DNA of 64,000 nucleotides from Pseudomonas cremoris (GCF_014230465.1 NZ_JAAXCY010000005.1:62001-126000); one strand, 5' to 3'. Shown: positions 8,939 to 19,085, counted from the stretch's first letter. Program-made: numbers and translations. Notes: generated by a model from the letters alone, not told the origin.

Positions 8939-10462
8939 TCAGTGTGCCGAGGGCACGAACGCCACACTCCCACCGTCACGCTTGTGAAACAACTGCTCGC
9001 CGTTGTCCGGCCGGGTGATGATCACCTGATGATCCTTACCCAGGTACGCCAGCGGCGTAGGGTCGTCCTTGGAGAACTGCGCGACGATAATCGTGCGCTG
9101 CGGGTCGAAGGCCTTGCCGCTGGTTTTTTCCAGCCAGGCCATGAACGCAGCACTGTCGCCCTGGCGTGGGAAATCCAGGGCCTCGGGTACGTAGTAGAAC
9201 GGCTTGCCGCCGTTCTGCAGGTACATCGGCACCTTGTTGTCCACTTCCACCAGCACCATTTGCCATTGGTCCCACGGGGCGCTTTTAACTGCCTCTGCGT
9301 GCACGTCCTCGACAAAGCCCGTCACGCCGCCATTGCCGTTGCTCCACGGATAGGCCACGCCAAGGACCAGCAGCATCAATGCCGCAGCGATGGCAAAGCC
9401 CCTGTTCCAGCGTGGCCGGCTGGCCGGTTGGGTGTGCAGGCGTTCACTGAGCCACCAGGCGCCCAGCAATTGGGCGAACGGCACCAAGGGCAATACGTAG
9501 TAGCTGCGTCGGCTACCGCTGGCGGTAAAAAACACGAACAACAGGCCGAGGCCCCACACCAGCCAACGTACGTTGGGCGGGGTCTGGCGCCAGTGCCGCA
9601 GCGCCAGCCACAGTCCCAGCAGCCAGCAGGGCACCCACGGCAGGGTGTAGGCGGGCAGGTAGATCAGGTAGGTGTAGATCGGGCCCATGTGGTCGAAAGG
9701 GTCGAAGAAGCGCACCACGTTTTCACGGAACACCAGCGCCAACCCGCTCTGGCCATAGGTGGGCGCGCCGTACAGATGGGACAACACGAACGGCACGGCG
9801 TACACCGCGCCGGCGATCAGCATCGCCAGCAGCAGGCGCAGGTTGAGGTGACGTTTGTAGCGCTGTTCACCGAGCAGGTGCGGCAGCAGCACCAGGGCAG
9901 GCAGCACGAAGCCGATCAGGCCCTTGAGCAACGACGTCAGCGACAGCAGCAGGAAGAACACCGTGTAGCGCCAAAGCCGCGTGTCATCGGGCCCGCGCCA
10001 ATACCACCAGACCGCCGCCAGCACACCGCACACGGTGAGCACGTCCGCCGTGGCCACGCGGGCCCAGAATAGAAAGTAAAAGGTGGTGGCGAGCATCCAG
10101 CCGGCGATCAACCCGGTTCCCTTGCGAAACAAATGCTCGCCGATCAGGTACACCAGCCACACGCTCAACCAGGCACCGATCACCGAAGGCAGGCGCAGCG
10201 ACCATGGGCCGAGGCCACCCATCAGGTGCGCCGTGCCGGTGATCAGCCAGTAGGAGGGCAGGGGTTTGTCGTAATACGGGCCGCCCTTGAGGTACGGGTC
10301 GAAGTAGTCGCCGCTCTGCAGCATCTGCAAGGCGATGTTCGCCCAGCGGCTTTCCGGGCCCCACAGGTCGCGAGCGCCCAGGCCTGTCATCAGGAGCAGG
10401 GCCGTGACGCCCAGCAGCAAAAGCAGGGCGCCGCGTTCGGTCTTGAAGAAGGGCCGCATCAT
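8939..10462 (-). CDS. ArnT-family membrane glycosyltransferase (second copy)
   Basis: Multi-spanning inner-membrane protein of 507 aa with about a dozen hydrophobic segments. It belongs to the PMT/ArnT GT-C fold, with the acidic first periplasmic loop [16 protein letters not shown] and the [15 protein letters not shown] segment that corresponds to the conserved KP motif. Such enzymes move a sugar from an undecaprenyl-phosphate carrier to lipid A or another envelope acceptor. It is the downstream gene of a pair and overlaps the first ArnT stop by ATGA (10459-10462), so the two are translationally coupled. The two proteins are diverged, so this copy may use a different donor or acceptor. Confidence 0.8.
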   Translation of the reverse strand: MMRPFFKTERGALLLLLGVTALLLMTGLGARDLWGPESRWANIALQMLQSGDYFDPYLKGGPYYDKPLPSYWLITGTAHLMGGLGPWSLRLPSVIGAWLSVWLVYLIGEHLFRKGTGLIAGWMLATTFYFLFWARVATADVLTVCGVLAAVWWYWRGPDDTRLWRYTVFFLLLSLTSLLKGLIGFVLPALVLLPHLLGEQRYKRHLNLRLLLAMLIAGAVYAVPFVLSHLYGAPTYGQSGLALVFRENVVRFFDPFDHMGPIYTYLIYLPAYTLPWVPCWLLGLWLALRHWRQTPPNVRWLVWGLGLLFVFFTASGSRRSYYVLPLVPFAQLLGAWWLSERLHTQPASRPRWNRGFAIAAALMLLVLGVAYPWSNGNGGVTGFVEDVHAEAVKSAPWDQWQMVLVEVDNKVPMYLQNGGKPFYYVPEALDFPRQGDSAAFMAWLEKTSGKAFDPQRTIIVAQFSKDDPTPLAYLGKDHQVIITRPDNGEQLFHKRDGGSVAFVPSAH

Positions 10463-12114
10463 GGCAACTGCGGGTAAATGATCAGTTGCAGGTACCCTTT
10501 GCTGTAGCGTTTGCCTCCCAGCGGCAGTTGCCCGGCCTCGCGCATTTCACTGGTGCTGCTGACCCGCAGCAGCACGCCGACCGAACCGTGCTGGCGTGCT
10601 TCGTACAGCCAGTCCTGTACCTGGTCCAACTCGACTTTGCGGTGCACCGAACCTGCGTACTGCAAGCCGTAGCGCAATTCGCCCTCGGTGTCATACAGCG
10701 TTACCTCGGGGCGCTTCAGGCGCCATGACAACGCACTCGCGCTGCCCAGTTCATTACTCAGCAGGGCATGGGTTGGCTGCAGTTCGTCCAGGTGCTCGAG
10801 GACGAATTGGTCGGGCATTTCATTGTCTTCGATCTGCGCGGGCATGCCGGCTGGCAGCAACACCACCAGCAAACCAATGCCCAAGGCCGGCATCGCCCAC
10901 AGCGTCAGCGGACGGAACGCCTGCAGCAGGTTGGCAAGGATCCACACCAGCAACACGATAAACGCCAGCGACAGGCTGAACATCTCGGCGTGGCTGTTGC
11001 CGTACAGCGGCTTGGCGATTTGCAGGTAGATCAAGCCGATCATCGCCGCCATGCCGATGACGAAGTTGAGCAGACCATTGAGGCAGATGGTTCGGGCGCG
11101 GCCAGCGCTGATCAGATCAATCAGGGTATGTCCCATCAACAGGGCCAGCGGCAGCAGGCACGGCATGATGTAGGTCGGCAGCTTGCCGTTGCTCAGGCTG
11201 AAAAAGCCCAGCGGCAATAGCAGCCACAGCGCCAGGAAGGTGATCGCCGGTTGGCGTTTTTCCTGCCAGGTCTTGCGCAAGGTGCTCGGCAGCAGACCGG
11301 CCCAAGGCAGGCAGGCCACGGCGATGATCGGCAAGAAGAACCACCATGGCCGCACGTGTTGCGCGTTGTCGGCGCTGAAGCGGCGGATGTGTTCGTTCCA
11401 GAAGAAGAACCGCCAGAAGTCCGGTTCCTGGATGTGGATCGCCAGTACCCAGGGCAAGCACACCAACACCGCCACCAGCACGGCCAGTGAGCCATAGCGA
11501 ACCAGTTCACCCAGGCGCCGCTGCCAGAGCATGTAAGGCACGGCAATCAGCACCGGCAGTGCCCAGGCCAGGAAACCCTTGGTCATGAAACCCATGGCGC
11601 AGGCCAGGCCCAACAATGCCCAGGCGCCAAGGCGGCCGCGCATTGTGCGGCTATCGAGGGCAAACCACAGGGCAACCAGGCTCAGGTTGACCCAGAAGGT
11701 GAATTGCGGATCGAGGTTGGAATACCCGGCTTGTCCGGCCACCAGGCCAAAACTCAGGTAGAGCAATGCGCAGGCGAAGCTTTTGCGCGGGTCGTTCCAC
11801 AGGCGACGGGCAATCAGATAGGCCAGCAGCACGCTCAGGCCGGTGGTCAGGGCCGAGGCGATACGCACACCGAACAGGTTCTGGCCAAACACCGCTTGGC
11901 CCAGGGCAATCAGCCAGTAGCCGGCGGCGGGTTTTTCGAAATAACGGATGCCCATGAAGTGCGGCGATACCCAGTTGCCGGTCAGCAGCATTTCCTGGCT
12001 GATCTGGCCGTAGCGGGTCTCGTCAGGTATCCACAAACCATGCAGGCCCAACGGTAATAAATAAAACGCAGCAAAAGCCAGCAACAATACATGCAGGGGT
12101 TTTAAACGGGTCAT
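10459..12114 (-). CDS. arnT: ArnT: 4-amino-4-deoxy-L-arabinose lipid A transferase
   Basis: Inner-membrane GT-C enzyme of 551 aa, the normal length for ArnT. The first periplasmic loop has [17 protein letters not shown] with the catalytic acidic pair. [15 protein letters not shown] and the later [21 protein letters not shown] are ArnT landmarks. Transfer of aminoarabinose to lipid A phosphates lowers binding of cationic peptides such as polymyxin. The rest of the arn operon is not in this window, so this is an orphan arnT linked to a second family member. A 21-base element at 12256-12276 upstream recurs before the neighbouring histidine phosphatase gene. Assignment as true ArnT rather than a related GT-C enzyme is likely but not certain. 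Confidence 0.82.
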   Translation of the reverse strand: MTRLKPLHVLLLAFAAFYLLPLGLHGLWIPDETRYGQISQEMLLTGNWVSPHFMGIRYFEKPAAGYWLIALGQAVFGQNLFGVRIASALTTGLSVLLAYLIARRLWNDPRKSFACALLYLSFGLVAGQAGYSNLDPQFTFWVNLSLVALWFALDSRTMRGRLGAWALLGLACAMGFMTKGFLAWALPVLIAVPYMLWQRRLGELVRYGSLAVLVAVLVCLPWVLAIHIQEPDFWRFFFWNEHIRRFSADNAQHVRPWWFFLPIIAVACLPWAGLLPSTLRKTWQEKRQPAITFLALWLLLPLGFFSLSNGKLPTYIMPCLLPLALLMGHTLIDLISAGRARTICLNGLLNFVIGMAAMIGLIYLQIAKPLYGNSHAEMFSLSLAFIVLLVWILANLLQAFRPLTLWAMPALGIGLLVVLLPAGMPAQIEDNEMPDQFVLEHLDELQPTHALLSNELGSASALSWRLKRPEVTLYDTEGELRYGLQYAGSVHRKVELDQVQDWLYEARQHGSVGVLLRVSSTSEMREAGQLPLGGKRYSKGYLQLIIYPQLP

Positions 12115-12255
12115 TAAAACGTCGCTCCTTGACGTTCAGTTGCACGGTAGTGGTGTATTGAAGTCATAGCCCAAAACAATAAGACTTTCACTAAGTCACT
12201 GAAAATATTCATGACGTCCTTAACTAACAGACACAACTAAACATGCCAGAAGATG

Positions 12256-12276
12256 GCTGTCGTTTTGCTGAACATG
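12256..12276 (-). promoter_or_regulatory. Shared 21-base element upstream of arnT
   Basis: Read on the minus strand the element starts CATGTTCAGC and ends GACAGC. It matches a second copy at 13059-13079 at 19 of 21 positions. It sits 141 bases before the arnT start. Each copy also contains a tiny reading frame beginning Met-Phe-Ser. It could be an operator, a leader peptide or a duplicated remnant. Confidence 0.45.
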
Positions 12277-12301
12277 GGCCGCAGTGGCCGGTGGGGAAGT
12301 T

Positions 12302-12976
12302 CTAGAGTTGTTTTAGCGAGACCGGCCAGTCCTGGCTTTTGAGGATGCCCAAGGTCTTGAGTTTGCCGTTGGGCAGCACTTGCAGGAACAGTGCGCTGCC
12401 GTACTCGGGGAAGGCTGCATGGGGGAAACCGAGGGTTTTTTCCAGGTCGGCGATGCAACCGCTGTGGGTCACGAACACCAGGTTGCGACCAGGGTTCTTG
12501 TGGCTGAGCAGTTCTTCACCCATGGCCGCGCCGCAGATGGCGTACTGGCTGGCGGTCAGCTCGTTTTTGCCGAACATGAACCGCAGGGTCTGCGCGGTGC
12601 GGATGGCTGGGCTGGCGAGTACATCGCTGCCTTCCATGCCCAATAATTTAAAGGACTTGCCGAGTCTTTCGGCGTGTTGGCTGCCGTTGATCGTCAGGCC
12701 TTCAATCGGCCCCAGGCAGGGATTGGCCGAGCGGTCGCAGCGCTCTTCGTGGCGTACCAGCACGATGATCTCGCCATCGCGCCACAGCGGCAGCACCTGG
12801 GAATTAAGCAGGCGGTCGCCCACGCCGAGGTCCTTGGGTGACAGCGGCCACAACATGCTGCCGGCGAGCAGCATGCCGATCACGGCGAGTCCCAGCCAAA
12901 GCCGGGTCAGGCGCTTGAAAAAGGCCCGCGGCGAGCGCGCTTTGGTCAGGGTAAGGTCAACCACTTTATTCACCAT
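12302..12976 (-). CDS. Membrane-anchored histidine phosphatase (PmrG/Ais-like)
   Basis: Protein of 224 aa with one N-terminal membrane anchor (residues about 24-45, LWLGLAVIGMLLAGSMLW) followed by a periplasm-facing histidine phosphatase domain. The catalytic motif is LVRHEERCD (RHE at 75-77) and the second catalytic His lies in VFVTHSGCIADLEK. Ais/PmrG enzymes of this type remove phosphate from lipopolysaccharide core heptose, and location beside arnT supports an envelope-remodelling role; the substrate is inferred. The ATG at 12976 (MVNKVVDL) was chosen over an earlier in-frame Met at 13012. It is transcribed in the same direction as arnT but separated from it by 187 bases. Confidence 0.75.
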   Translation of the reverse strand: MVNKVVDLTLTKARSPRAFFKRLTRLWLGLAVIGMLLAGSMLWPLSPKDLGVGDRLLNSQVLPLWRDGEIIVLVRHEERCDRSANPCLGPIEGLTINGSQHAERLGKSFKLLGMEGSDVLASPAIRTAQTLRFMFGKNELTASQYAICGAAMGEELLSHKNPGRNLVFVTHSGCIADLEKTLGFPHAAFPEYGSALFLQVLPNGKLKTLGILKSQDWPVSLKQL

Positions 12977-13058
12977 GGGCACTGTCGAAAGTGTTGTTCT
13001 GATTTGGCGCAACGTGTCGGCGAATGCCCGCAGTGAAGCAGGAGACTGTCATAGGGCT

Positions 13059-13079
13059 GCTGTCTTTTCGCTGAACATG
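13059..13079 (-). promoter_or_regulatory. Shared 21-base element upstream of histidine phosphatase gene
   Basis: Second copy of the element at 12256-12276 (19/21 identical), 82 bases before the phosphatase start. On the minus strand it reads CATGTTCAGC, then GAAAAGACAGC, and opens a nine-codon reading frame (MFSEKTAAL). Confidence 0.45.
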
Positions 13080-13250
13080 CTGCGGTTAAAAGTTGTCAGT
13101 CGTGACCCCTGAAAAGTTGCCGACGCGTGACACATGGCCGGCAATTTAAGGTGTGGCGGGTGGGCAACCGGTGAAATCGATGTGAAAAATTTGCGTGACC
13201 GCGATCGGCAGCCGTTATTCTCGATGGCCAGCCATAAAACGAGTGTTGCC

Positions 13251-13919
13251 ATGTTGCAGGTGCAAGGGGTCTTCAAGAGCTATGCCACGCCACAGGGCCC
13301 GTTGGCGGTGTTGGCGGGTGTCGACTTGCACCTGGCCGCGCGCAGCAGCCTGGCGTTGATGGGCGAATCGGGCAGCGGCAAGAGCACCCTGTTGCACCTG
13401 GTGGCCGGGCTCGATCGGGTGGACGGCGGCAGTATCCAGGTGGGCGAGCAGCGTCTCGACCAACTCAGCGAGTCTCAATTGGCGCACTGGCGCCGCACGG
13501 ATATCGGCCTGGTGTTCCAGCAGTTCAACCTGATCGGCAGTTTGCGTGTCGAGGACAACCTCGCATTCCAGGCGCGGCTGGCCGGTCGTTTTGATCCGCA
13601 GTGGCAGGCGCAATTGATCGAACGACTCGGCCTCGGTGATTTGCTCAAGCGTTACCCCGAACAACTCTCCGGCGGCCAGCAGCAACGGGTAGCGGTGGGG
13701 CGCGCGTTGGCGTCACGCCCAGGCCTGCTGCTGGCGGACGAACCCACCGGCAACCTTGACGAGTCCACCAGCGACGAAGTGCTGCAACTGCTGCTCGACC
13801 TTCTGCGTGACAGCCCCACCAGCCTGTTGATGGTCACCCACAGCCCCCGTATCGCGGCTCGGCTGGACCAGCAGGTGGTGTTGCATCGGGGTCGTGTCGT
13901 GCCTGCGGACGCCGCTTGA
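13251..13919 (+). CDS. LolD/AttE-like ABC ATPase
   Basis: ATPase of 222 aa, the usual size for the LolD/MacB/AttE group. Walker A is GESGSGKST, signature [15 protein letters not shown], Walker B LLLADEPTGNLDES, and H-loop VTHSPRIA. It should energise the FtsX-type permease encoded immediately downstream. The start at 13251 (MLQVQGVFKSY) aligns with the normal N-terminus of the family; in-frame ATGs at 13134 and 13224 would add residues without family match. The next gene begins one base after the stop, so the two are one transcription unit. Confidence 0.85.
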   Translation: MLQVQGVFKSYATPQGPLAVLAGVDLHLAARSSLALMGESGSGKSTLLHLVAGLDRVDGGSIQVGEQRLDQLSESQLAHWRRTDIGLVFQQFNLIGSLRVEDNLAFQARLAGRFDPQWQAQLIERLGLGDLLKRYPEQLSGGQQQRVAVGRALASRPGLLLADEPTGNLDESTSDEVLQLLLDLLRDSPTSLLMVTHSPRIAARLDQQVVLHRGRVVPADAA

Positions 13920-13920
13920 A

Positions 13921-16383
13921 ATGGCCGTTTTTTATTGGACCTTGCGCGTGCTGCTGAGCCATTGGCGGCGCCATCCCGTGCAGTTTTTCAGTGTGCTGAC
14001 CGGGCTGTGGCTGGCCACTGCGCTGTTGACCGGCGTGCAAGCGCTTAACAGCCAGGCGCGCGACAGCTATGCCCGTGCCAGCCAACTGATCGGCGGTGAA
14101 CCCCAGGCCAGCCTCAGCGCGCCGGACGGCGCCAGTTTCCCTCAAGCGCTGTTCGCCCAATTGCGTCGCGACGGCTGGCCGGTGTCTCCCGTGGTGCAGG
14201 GGCGCGTGCAACTCAAGGGGCATGAAGAAGCGCGCCTGCAATTGATGGGTATCGACCCGGTGTCGTTACCCGGCAGTGGCGCGGTGGCCGGGCAACGCTT
14301 GAGCCAGGCGCAGATGCTGGCGTTTTTTGACCCGCCTGGGCGCACCTGGATCGCCGCGCAAACCTTGCAGGCCTTGGGGCTTCAAGAAGGGCAGCAGCCG
14401 ACCACCGTGGACGGGCACACGCTGCCACCGCTGCAAGCCCAGCCGGGCATGGCGCCGGGGCTGTTGCTGACGGATATCGGTTTTGCCCAACCGCTGCTGG
14501 ATATGCCCGAGCGCCTGTCACGCCTGCTATTGGACAAGGCGTTCGCCGCTGGCCATCCCACTCCACCGGCGGGCCTGCAACTCAAGCAAGGCGAAGACAA
14601 CAACCTCTCGCGTCTCACCGAGAGCTTTCACCTGAACCTCGATGCGTTGGGCTTTCTGTCTTTTGTGGTGGGGCTGTTTATCGTGCACGCCGCCATCGGC
14701 CTGGCCCTGGAGCAACGACGCGGGCTGCTGCGCACCTTGCGCGCCTGCGGTGTCAGTGTGCGGCTATTGATCGTTAGCCTGGGTGTAGAGCTTGGTGTGA
14801 TGTCATTGCTCGGGGGCGTGCTCGGCGTGGCCAGCGGATACCTGCTGGCCAGCCTGTTGCTGCCGGACGTGGCCGCCAGCCTGCGCGGCCTGTATGGCGC
14901 CGAGGTGCCGGGGCAGTTGAGCCTGAGCCCCTGGTGGTGGGGCGCAGGGTTGGGCTTGAGTTTGCTCGGCGCTTTGCTCGCCGGTGCCAGCAGCCTGTGG
15001 CGTGCAGCCCGCTTGCCATTGCTGGCATTGGCCAATGCCCAGGCCTGGCACGAAGCCCACGGGCGCTGGTTGCGACGCCAGGGTTGGGTGGCGGCCACTG
15101 CGCTGTTGATTGCGTTGTTGGCGCTGTGGTTGGGCGACAGCCTGGCTGCCGGGTTTGTGTTGATGGCGACCTTGCTGCTGGGCGCCGCCCTCGGTTTGCC
15201 GGTGCTGCTCAATGGCCTGCTCAAAGCGGTACTGGGGCGCAGCCGTTCGGTGCTGGGCCAATGGTTTCTCGCCGACTGCCGCCAGCAACTGCCGGCCCTG
15301 AGCCTGGCGCTGATGGCGCTGTTGTTGGCGCTGGCCGCGAATATCGGTGCGGGCTCGATGACCTCGGGCTTTCGTCACACCTTCAATAATTGGCTGGAGC
15401 AACGCCTCACGGCCGAGCTGTACCTCAACCCGCAAACCCCAGCCCAGGCCGAGCAACTTGGCGCGTGGCTGGCACAGCAACCATTGGTGCAAACCGTGCT
15501 GCCCACCTGGCAGGTCGCGGTGCAACTGCAAGGCTGGCCGGCGGATGTGTTTGGCGTGGTTGATGACCCGACTTATCGCCAGCACTGGCCGTTGCTGGAC
15601 GCGGCGAGCCATCCCTGGGACCAACTGCAGCAAGGCGACACGCTGATGCTCAGCGAACAACTGGCGCGTCGGCTGGCCGTCAGCCTGGGCGACACGGTAA
15701 GTATTCCCACGCCGCTGGGTGTATGGGCACCCAAAGTGGTGGGCATCTATGCCGATTACGGCAACCCTAAAGGGCATGTGCTGGTCAATTCGCAGCACCT
15801 GTTAGCTCACTGGCCAACGCTGTCACCGGCGCGCTTCAACCTGCGGGTCGCACCGCAAGACGTGGCCCCGCTAGTGGGGGAGGTGCAGCGCGTATTTGCC
15901 CTGGACGACAGCCGCATCGTCGATCAACAGCAACTCAAAGGGTGGTCAAGCCAGGTCTTCGAGCGCACCTTTGCCGCCACCGCTGCCTTGAACAGCCTGA
16001 CCCTGGGCGTGGCCGGCGTGGCGTTGTTTATCAGCTTGCTGACCCAGAGCCAGAGCCGTCTCGGCCAACTTGCACCGCTGTGGGCGCTGGGCGTCACGCG
16101 TCGGCAATTGATGCTGCTCAATCTGGGGCAGACCTGGTTGCTAGCGGTGCTTACGCTGATCCTGGCCTTGCCGCTGGGCCTGCTGTTGGCGTGGTGCCTG
16201 GACGCGGTGATCAACGTACAGGCGTTTGGCTGGCGCCTGCCGCTACAAGTGTTCCCGTGGCAGCTCGCACAGTTGTTGGGGCTGGCGATGCTGGCCACAC
16301 TGTTGGCCTCGGCCTGGCCGTTATGGCAGTTGTACCGCAGTCGTCCTGCGGATTTGCTCCGGACATTTGCCCATGAAGATTAA
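13921..16383 (+). CDS. Double FtsX-domain ABC permease (AttFG-like)
   Basis: Permease of 820 aa with two FtsX-type membrane modules. After an N-terminal anchor there is a periplasmic domain, a first group of helices (about residues 240-400), an extra pair of helices, a second periplasmic domain and a final group of three helices (LFISLLTQSQSRLGQLAPLW). This layout matches the AttF-AttG fused permeases of AttEFGH systems and other transporters that move lipophilic molecules or lipoproteins out of the inner membrane. It starts one base after the ATPase stop and overlaps the next gene by 11 bases. Its cargo is unknown. Confidence 0.8.
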   Translation: MAVFYWTLRVLLSHWRRHPVQFFSVLTGLWLATALLTGVQALNSQARDSYARASQLIGGEPQASLSAPDGASFPQALFAQLRRDGWPVSPVVQGRVQLKGHEEARLQLMGIDPVSLPGSGAVAGQRLSQAQMLAFFDPPGRTWIAAQTLQALGLQEGQQPTTVDGHTLPPLQAQPGMAPGLLLTDIGFAQPLLDMPERLSRLLLDKAFAAGHPTPPAGLQLKQGEDNNLSRLTESFHLNLDALGFLSFVVGLFIVHAAIGLALEQRRGLLRTLRACGVSVRLLIVSLGVELGVMSLLGGVLGVASGYLLASLLLPDVAASLRGLYGAEVPGQLSLSPWWWGAGLGLSLLGALLAGASSLWRAARLPLLALANAQAWHEAHGRWLRRQGWVAATALLIALLALWLGDSLAAGFVLMATLLLGAALGLPVLLNGLLKAVLGRSRSVLGQWFLADCRQQLPALSLALMALLLALAANIGAGSMTSGFRHTFNNWLEQRLTAELYLNPQTPAQAEQLGAWLAQQPLVQTVLPTWQVAVQLQGWPADVFGVVDDPTYRQHWPLLDAASHPWDQLQQGDTLMLSEQLARRLAVSLGDTVSIPTPLGVWAPKVVGIYADYGNPKGHVLVNSQHLLAHWPTLSPARFNLRVAPQDVAPLVGEVQRVFALDDSRIVDQQQLKGWSSQVFERTFAATAALNSLTLGVAGVALFISLLTQSQSRLGQLAPLWALGVTRRQLMLLNLGQTWLLAVLTLILALPLGLLLAWCLDAVINVQAFGWRLPLQVFPWQLAQLLGLAMLATLLASAWPLWQLYRSRPADLLRTFAHED

Positions 16384-17437
16384 GTCGCTGGGCTGGGTGG
16401 TTTTGCTATTGCTGAGCGCCTGTGACAAGGCCCCCGCACCGCAGGAAAGTTTTGCTGGCCTGGGCAGTGACGCGGCGGACTTTGCCCAAGTGGTGCCCGG
16501 CAAGGTCTTCAGCTTTCCCGAGGACCATGGCCCTCATCCTGGCTTTCGCATCGAGTGGTGGTACGTCACCGCCAACCTCAAGGACGCCCAAGGCAACGTG
16601 TTCGGCGTGCAATGGACGCTGTTTCGCAATGCCCTCAAGGCGGGGCCGGCTCAAGCCGGCTGGCACGATTCCACGGTGTGGCTCGGGCACGTGGCCGTCA
16701 CCTCCGCTACCCAGCACTACGCGGCTGAGCGTTTCGCCCGTGGCGGGGTCGGCCAGGCCGACGCCCAGGCGGTGCCGTTCAATGCCTGGATCGACGATTG
16801 GAATTTTGCCACTCAACCCGGCGCAGCAAGCCCGCTGGCTGATATGCAACTCAAGGCCAGTGGTGCGCAATTCGCCTACGACTTGCACCTGACCTCCAGC
16901 CGTCCCCTGGTGTTGCAAGGCGAGCAGGGCTACAGCCGCAAATCCGACCAGGGCCAGGCGTCCTACTACTACAGCCAGCCGTTTTTCAGCGCCAGTGGCA
17001 GTGTCAGCATCGACGGCAAGGCCTACCAGGTCAGCGGCCCCGCCTGGCTCGACCGCGAGTGGAGCAGTCAACCGCTCGGCGCCAGCCAGACAGGCTGGGA
17101 CTGGTTCTCCCTGCACCTGGATCGTGGCGAACAGTTGATGGTGTTTCGTGTACGGCAAACCGATGGCCCTGGCTATCTCACTGGCACGTGGATCGATTCG
17201 CAAGGCCAGACACAAACCTTGCACAACGCCGATATTCAACTCAAACCGCTGGACACCACGAGCCTCGGCGGCCGCAGGATTCCCACCCGCTGGTCACTGA
17301 AAATTCCCGGCAAGCAGCTGGAGATCATTCCCCAAGCGGTCAACCCAAAGGCTTGGATGAACCTGAGCATTCCGTACTGGGAAGGGCCGGTGGAGTTTGA
17401 CGGTGGAGTGGGTTACCTGGAGATGACCGGCTACTAG
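16373..17437 (+). CDS. AttH/CrtC-like lipoprotein
   Basis: Protein of 354 aa with a lipoprotein signal, lipobox LLSAC at about residues 15-19 (MKIKSLGWVVLLLLSAC). The mature part has the lipocalin-like double domain of the CrtC/AttH family, with landmarks GPHPGFRIEWWYVTANL, YYYSQPFFSASGSV and GPAWLDREWSSQPL. Related proteins accompany an ABC ATPase and FtsX permeases in AttEFGH loci and are thought to bind a hydrophobic ligand in the periplasm. The start at 16373 overlaps the permease stop. It probably acts as the extracytoplasmic partner of the preceding exporter. Confidence 0.8.
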   Translation: MKIKSLGWVVLLLLSACDKAPAPQESFAGLGSDAADFAQVVPGKVFSFPEDHGPHPGFRIEWWYVTANLKDAQGNVFGVQWTLFRNALKAGPAQAGWHDSTVWLGHVAVTSATQHYAAERFARGGVGQADAQAVPFNAWIDDWNFATQPGAASPLADMQLKASGAQFAYDLHLTSSRPLVLQGEQGYSRKSDQGQASYYYSQPFFSASGSVSIDGKAYQVSGPAWLDREWSSQPLGASQTGWDWFSLHLDRGEQLMVFRVRQTDGPGYLTGTWIDSQGQTQTLHNADIQLKPLDTTSLGGRRIPTRWSLKIPGKQLEIIPQAVNPKAWMNLSIPYWEGPVEFDGGVGYLEMTGY

Positions 17438-17551
17438 GGTGGGAAAATATCCTACAAAAATACTGGACATGCATACAGTTGTTGGCTAGATTCCATCCCA
17501 GGTGACCGGATGTCACCTGAGCTTCACTTTTTAACTATGGATGGATAAAAA

Positions 17552-19063
17552 ATGAAATCGAATAAAGCCTTTATGCTGGGCGCGGCCATGGCGGCCACCT
17601 GCTTCGTTTCGGCCTTTGCCCTGGCCGAGCAATACCCTCACCTGGCGGCGCAAGCGCCTCAAGCCAATATCAAGCACGCCTTGAAAAGCGCCGGTAACGT
17701 CCCGGCCACCCAGGCGCCTGCTGCCTTGAAACAACAGCTGCAAACCGCCGCTCAATTGAACAAACCGGTGTTCGCCGCCAAGGCGAAGGCAGATTCGGTG
17801 GTGGAAGACAGCCGCGTACCCGCCCCGGCGACCCACGTGCGCAAAGCCGATGCCAAGCAAGCCAGCGCGGTGCAGGCGGCGCTGGTCCAGGGCTGCGAGA
17901 CCACCCTGGATGTGAACCTGCTGTACACCCTCAACGGTGTGCAGACCGGCAACCTGCTGTGCTACCACTTCAACCTGCCGCAAAAGGCACGCATCAACGT
18001 GCTGCTCGTGGGCCAGACCGCAGGCACCGATATGTCGTTGAGCCTGTTCCAGGACAATGGCCAGGGCGGCGCGATCCCGCTGGGCACCTCCAACAACCCG
18101 GGCACGGCGGATGAAAGCCTCAGTGGCGTGGTGCCAGCGGGTGACTATTACTGGTTCATGGAGGCCAATGCGGCGGTGCCAGGATCGAGCTTCCAGTTCG
18201 GTGTGGCGGTAGATACAAATATCGACGCCTATGAGCCCAACGACACGCCCGACACCGCATTCCAGCTGCCGGACACCCTGAACTACATCAAGGGCAATGC
18301 CGACAGCCTCAACGATGTCGATTACTTCGACTTCACCGCCGTACGCGGCCAGAGCGTGGGCATCGCATTGACCGCCGACGCGGCCAGCGGCAGTACCCGG
18401 AACAAGTGGATCCTTGAGCGTTTCGATGGCAACCAGTGGGTCACCATTGGCGCCAATGTCACCTCGACCTCCATCCCCAGCCCAGGTGTCGGCGGTGTGG
18501 TGAAGGTGCGTGTACGCCCCAACCAGCATCCGAACGAGCCGTGGAGCGCGACCGGCAAATACAACCTTTCCCTGGGTTCCAACCCACGGGTCAACAGCCC
18601 GGATGTGAAGGGCGAAGGCAACGTGTTGCGCATCCCGTATTCCGCGTCCAACGTGGGCTATGGCTACATGACCACCCAGGCCTATCGCGACCTGACCTGG
18701 ACCATGGGCCTGTCGGACAGCACCGGTGCACCGCTGGTAGGCCTGCATCCGATCGTCTACCTCGACCAGCACATCAACCCGGACACCGGCGCGATCGTCT
18801 ACAAGGCGTATTCGGGGACGACCGACAGCTCCGGCCAGGCCGGTGGCACGATCAACGTGGGCACCTGCTCCGGTGACTTCCAAACCACCTTTGTCGATTA
18901 CGCCCAAGGCTACAAAAACACTTGGCGCACCGACTTCAACTACGGCGTGTGGCGCATGGCGGTGCTGGAATACCCAGGCATTGGTGTCGGCGGCGATAAC
19001 ACCGAGTTCGTCAGCTTCGGCCACCTGTGCAAGCAGACCTTGCTGAGCAGCACCAAGAACTAA
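17552..19063 (+). CDS. Secreted protein with PPC-like domain, function unknown
   Basis: Protein of 503 aa with a Sec signal peptide (cleavage near FALAEQ, residue about 26). After a variable Ala/Gln-rich stretch comes a PPC-like (pre-peptidase C-terminal) beta domain: MSLSLFQDNG, then GVVPAGDYYWFMEANA. A second similar unit follows, beginning DAYEPNDTPDTAFQLPD, the usual EPND opening of such domains. The C-terminal 170 residues match nothing I recognise and contain no visible protease motif. PPC domains usually ride on secreted hydrolases, but no catalytic part is seen here. It is a single-gene unit followed by a strong terminator. Confidence 0.7.
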   Translation: MKSNKAFMLGAAMAATCFVSAFALAEQYPHLAAQAPQANIKHALKSAGNVPATQAPAALKQQLQTAAQLNKPVFAAKAKADSVVEDSRVPAPATHVRKADAKQASAVQAALVQGCETTLDVNLLYTLNGVQTGNLLCYHFNLPQKARINVLLVGQTAGTDMSLSLFQDNGQGGAIPLGTSNNPGTADESLSGVVPAGDYYWFMEANAAVPGSSFQFGVAVDTNIDAYEPNDTPDTAFQLPDTLNYIKGNADSLNDVDYFDFTAVRGQSVGIALTADAASGSTRNKWILERFDGNQWVTIGANVTSTSIPSPGVGGVVKVRVRPNQHPNEPWSATGKYNLSLGSNPRVNSPDVKGEGNVLRIPYSASNVGYGYMTTQAYRDLTWTMGLSDSTGAPLVGLHPIVYLDQHINPDTGAIVYKAYSGTTDSSGQAGGTINVGTCSGDFQTTFVDYAQGYKNTWRTDFNYGVWRMAVLEYPGIGVGGDNTEFVSFGHLCKQTLLSSTKN

Positions 19064-19085
19064 GGCGCTAGGCGCTGAGTAACGA

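Noticed and set aside
12237..12458. Small minus-strand frame ending MFSKTTAIFWHV
   Set aside because: No ribosome site and it overlaps the phosphatase gene; only its last codons are of interest as part of the shared 21-base element.
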